From NCBI GenBank assembly GCA_011334435.1, contig DTPJ01000242.1:1-14834 (forward strand): DNA of 14,834 nt. Direction: 5' to 3'. Shown here in pieces: positions 14,761 to 14,834 of the stretch (positions are counted from its first letter, which is position 1; each line of letters opens with the position of its first letter). Both the position numbers and the translations under genes were made by a program. The DNA comes from Candidatus Poribacteria bacterium (GTDB lineage: Bacteria > Poribacteria > DTPJ01). The notes beneath the pieces were generated by a model, which was not told the DNA's origin, did not search any database, and was given only the letters and a program-made list of their open reading frames with translations.

Positions 14761-14834
14761 CATTTGCATGTTATAAGCTTGAATGTCAAAGCCTATAAAA
14801 TAATTATTTGTTGTTAATAACTTAATTTTCACAA

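Noticed and set aside
14784..14789. TTGACA as the metY promoter -35
   Set aside because: No acceptable -10 exists at 15-18 bp spacing (CAAATG and neighbours), so it was not called as a promoter.
14664..14834. Classical SAM-I or T-box leader of metY
   Set aside because: The conserved GAGGGA...GGCAACC core of SAM-I and the UGGNACC antiterminator of T-boxes were looked for and not seen, so only an unassigned attenuator is reported.

Overview
The window is an AT-rich bacterial stretch with short intergenic gaps, standard stop usage (TAA and TGA) and clear Shine-Dalgarno sites. The gene mix suggests a heterotrophic, glycan-degrading lineage of the Poribacteria/Planctomycetes/Armatimonadota type. 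It includes a secreted GH101-like glycosidase, a D-psicose/tagatose 3-epimerase-like TIM barrel, a large DUF6785-type membrane protein, a Gfo/Idh/MocA oxidoreductase and secreted LamG-like proteins. Candidatus Poribacteria is my best guess, but it rests on family composition only and no marker gene is present.

Layout. Plus strand: 3-155 is the tail of an unidentified protein. 207-2876 encodes a large secreted GH101-like protein with an LPP20-like C-terminal domain. 2877-3553 holds a 7-bp tandem repeat and a MITE-like element (copy A). A tight cassette follows: sugar epimerase (3554-4399), polytopic membrane protein (4410-6368) and an RNase HI-like protein (6368-7057) that starts inside the stop codon of the gene before it. 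The minus strand then takes over, with a 2-bp convergent gap. Moving rightwards these genes are nadA (7060-7974), a Gfo/Idh oxidoreductase (7997-9013), MITE-like copy B (9030-9262), a four-TM protein (9327-9803), two tandem LamG-like secreted paralogues (9828-10583 and 10674-11438), then metW, metX and metY (11587-14640). A structured leader with an intrinsic terminator lies upstream of metY.

How the genes work together. metY-metX-metW is one operon (11-bp gap, then 17-bp overlap) that makes homoserine into homocysteine by the O-acetyl route. It appears to be controlled by an attenuator RNA in which a hairpin loop can pair with the 5' arm of the terminator. The LamG pair has its own perfect -35/-10 promoter directly after metW, probably read through into the four-TM gene. 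The GH101-like protein, epimerase, membrane protein and Gfo/Idh enzyme together suggest breakdown and internal processing of host or environmental glycans, but substrates cannot be read from the sequence.

The most notable structure not explained by genes is the pair of related short inverted-repeat elements (534 and 233 bp). They have 18-bp termini and 9-bp direct-repeat target duplications. Each sits immediately upstream of, or across, the Shine-Dalgarno sequence of a downstream gene. The second is the metY leader, which does not match any riboswitch class I can recognise.
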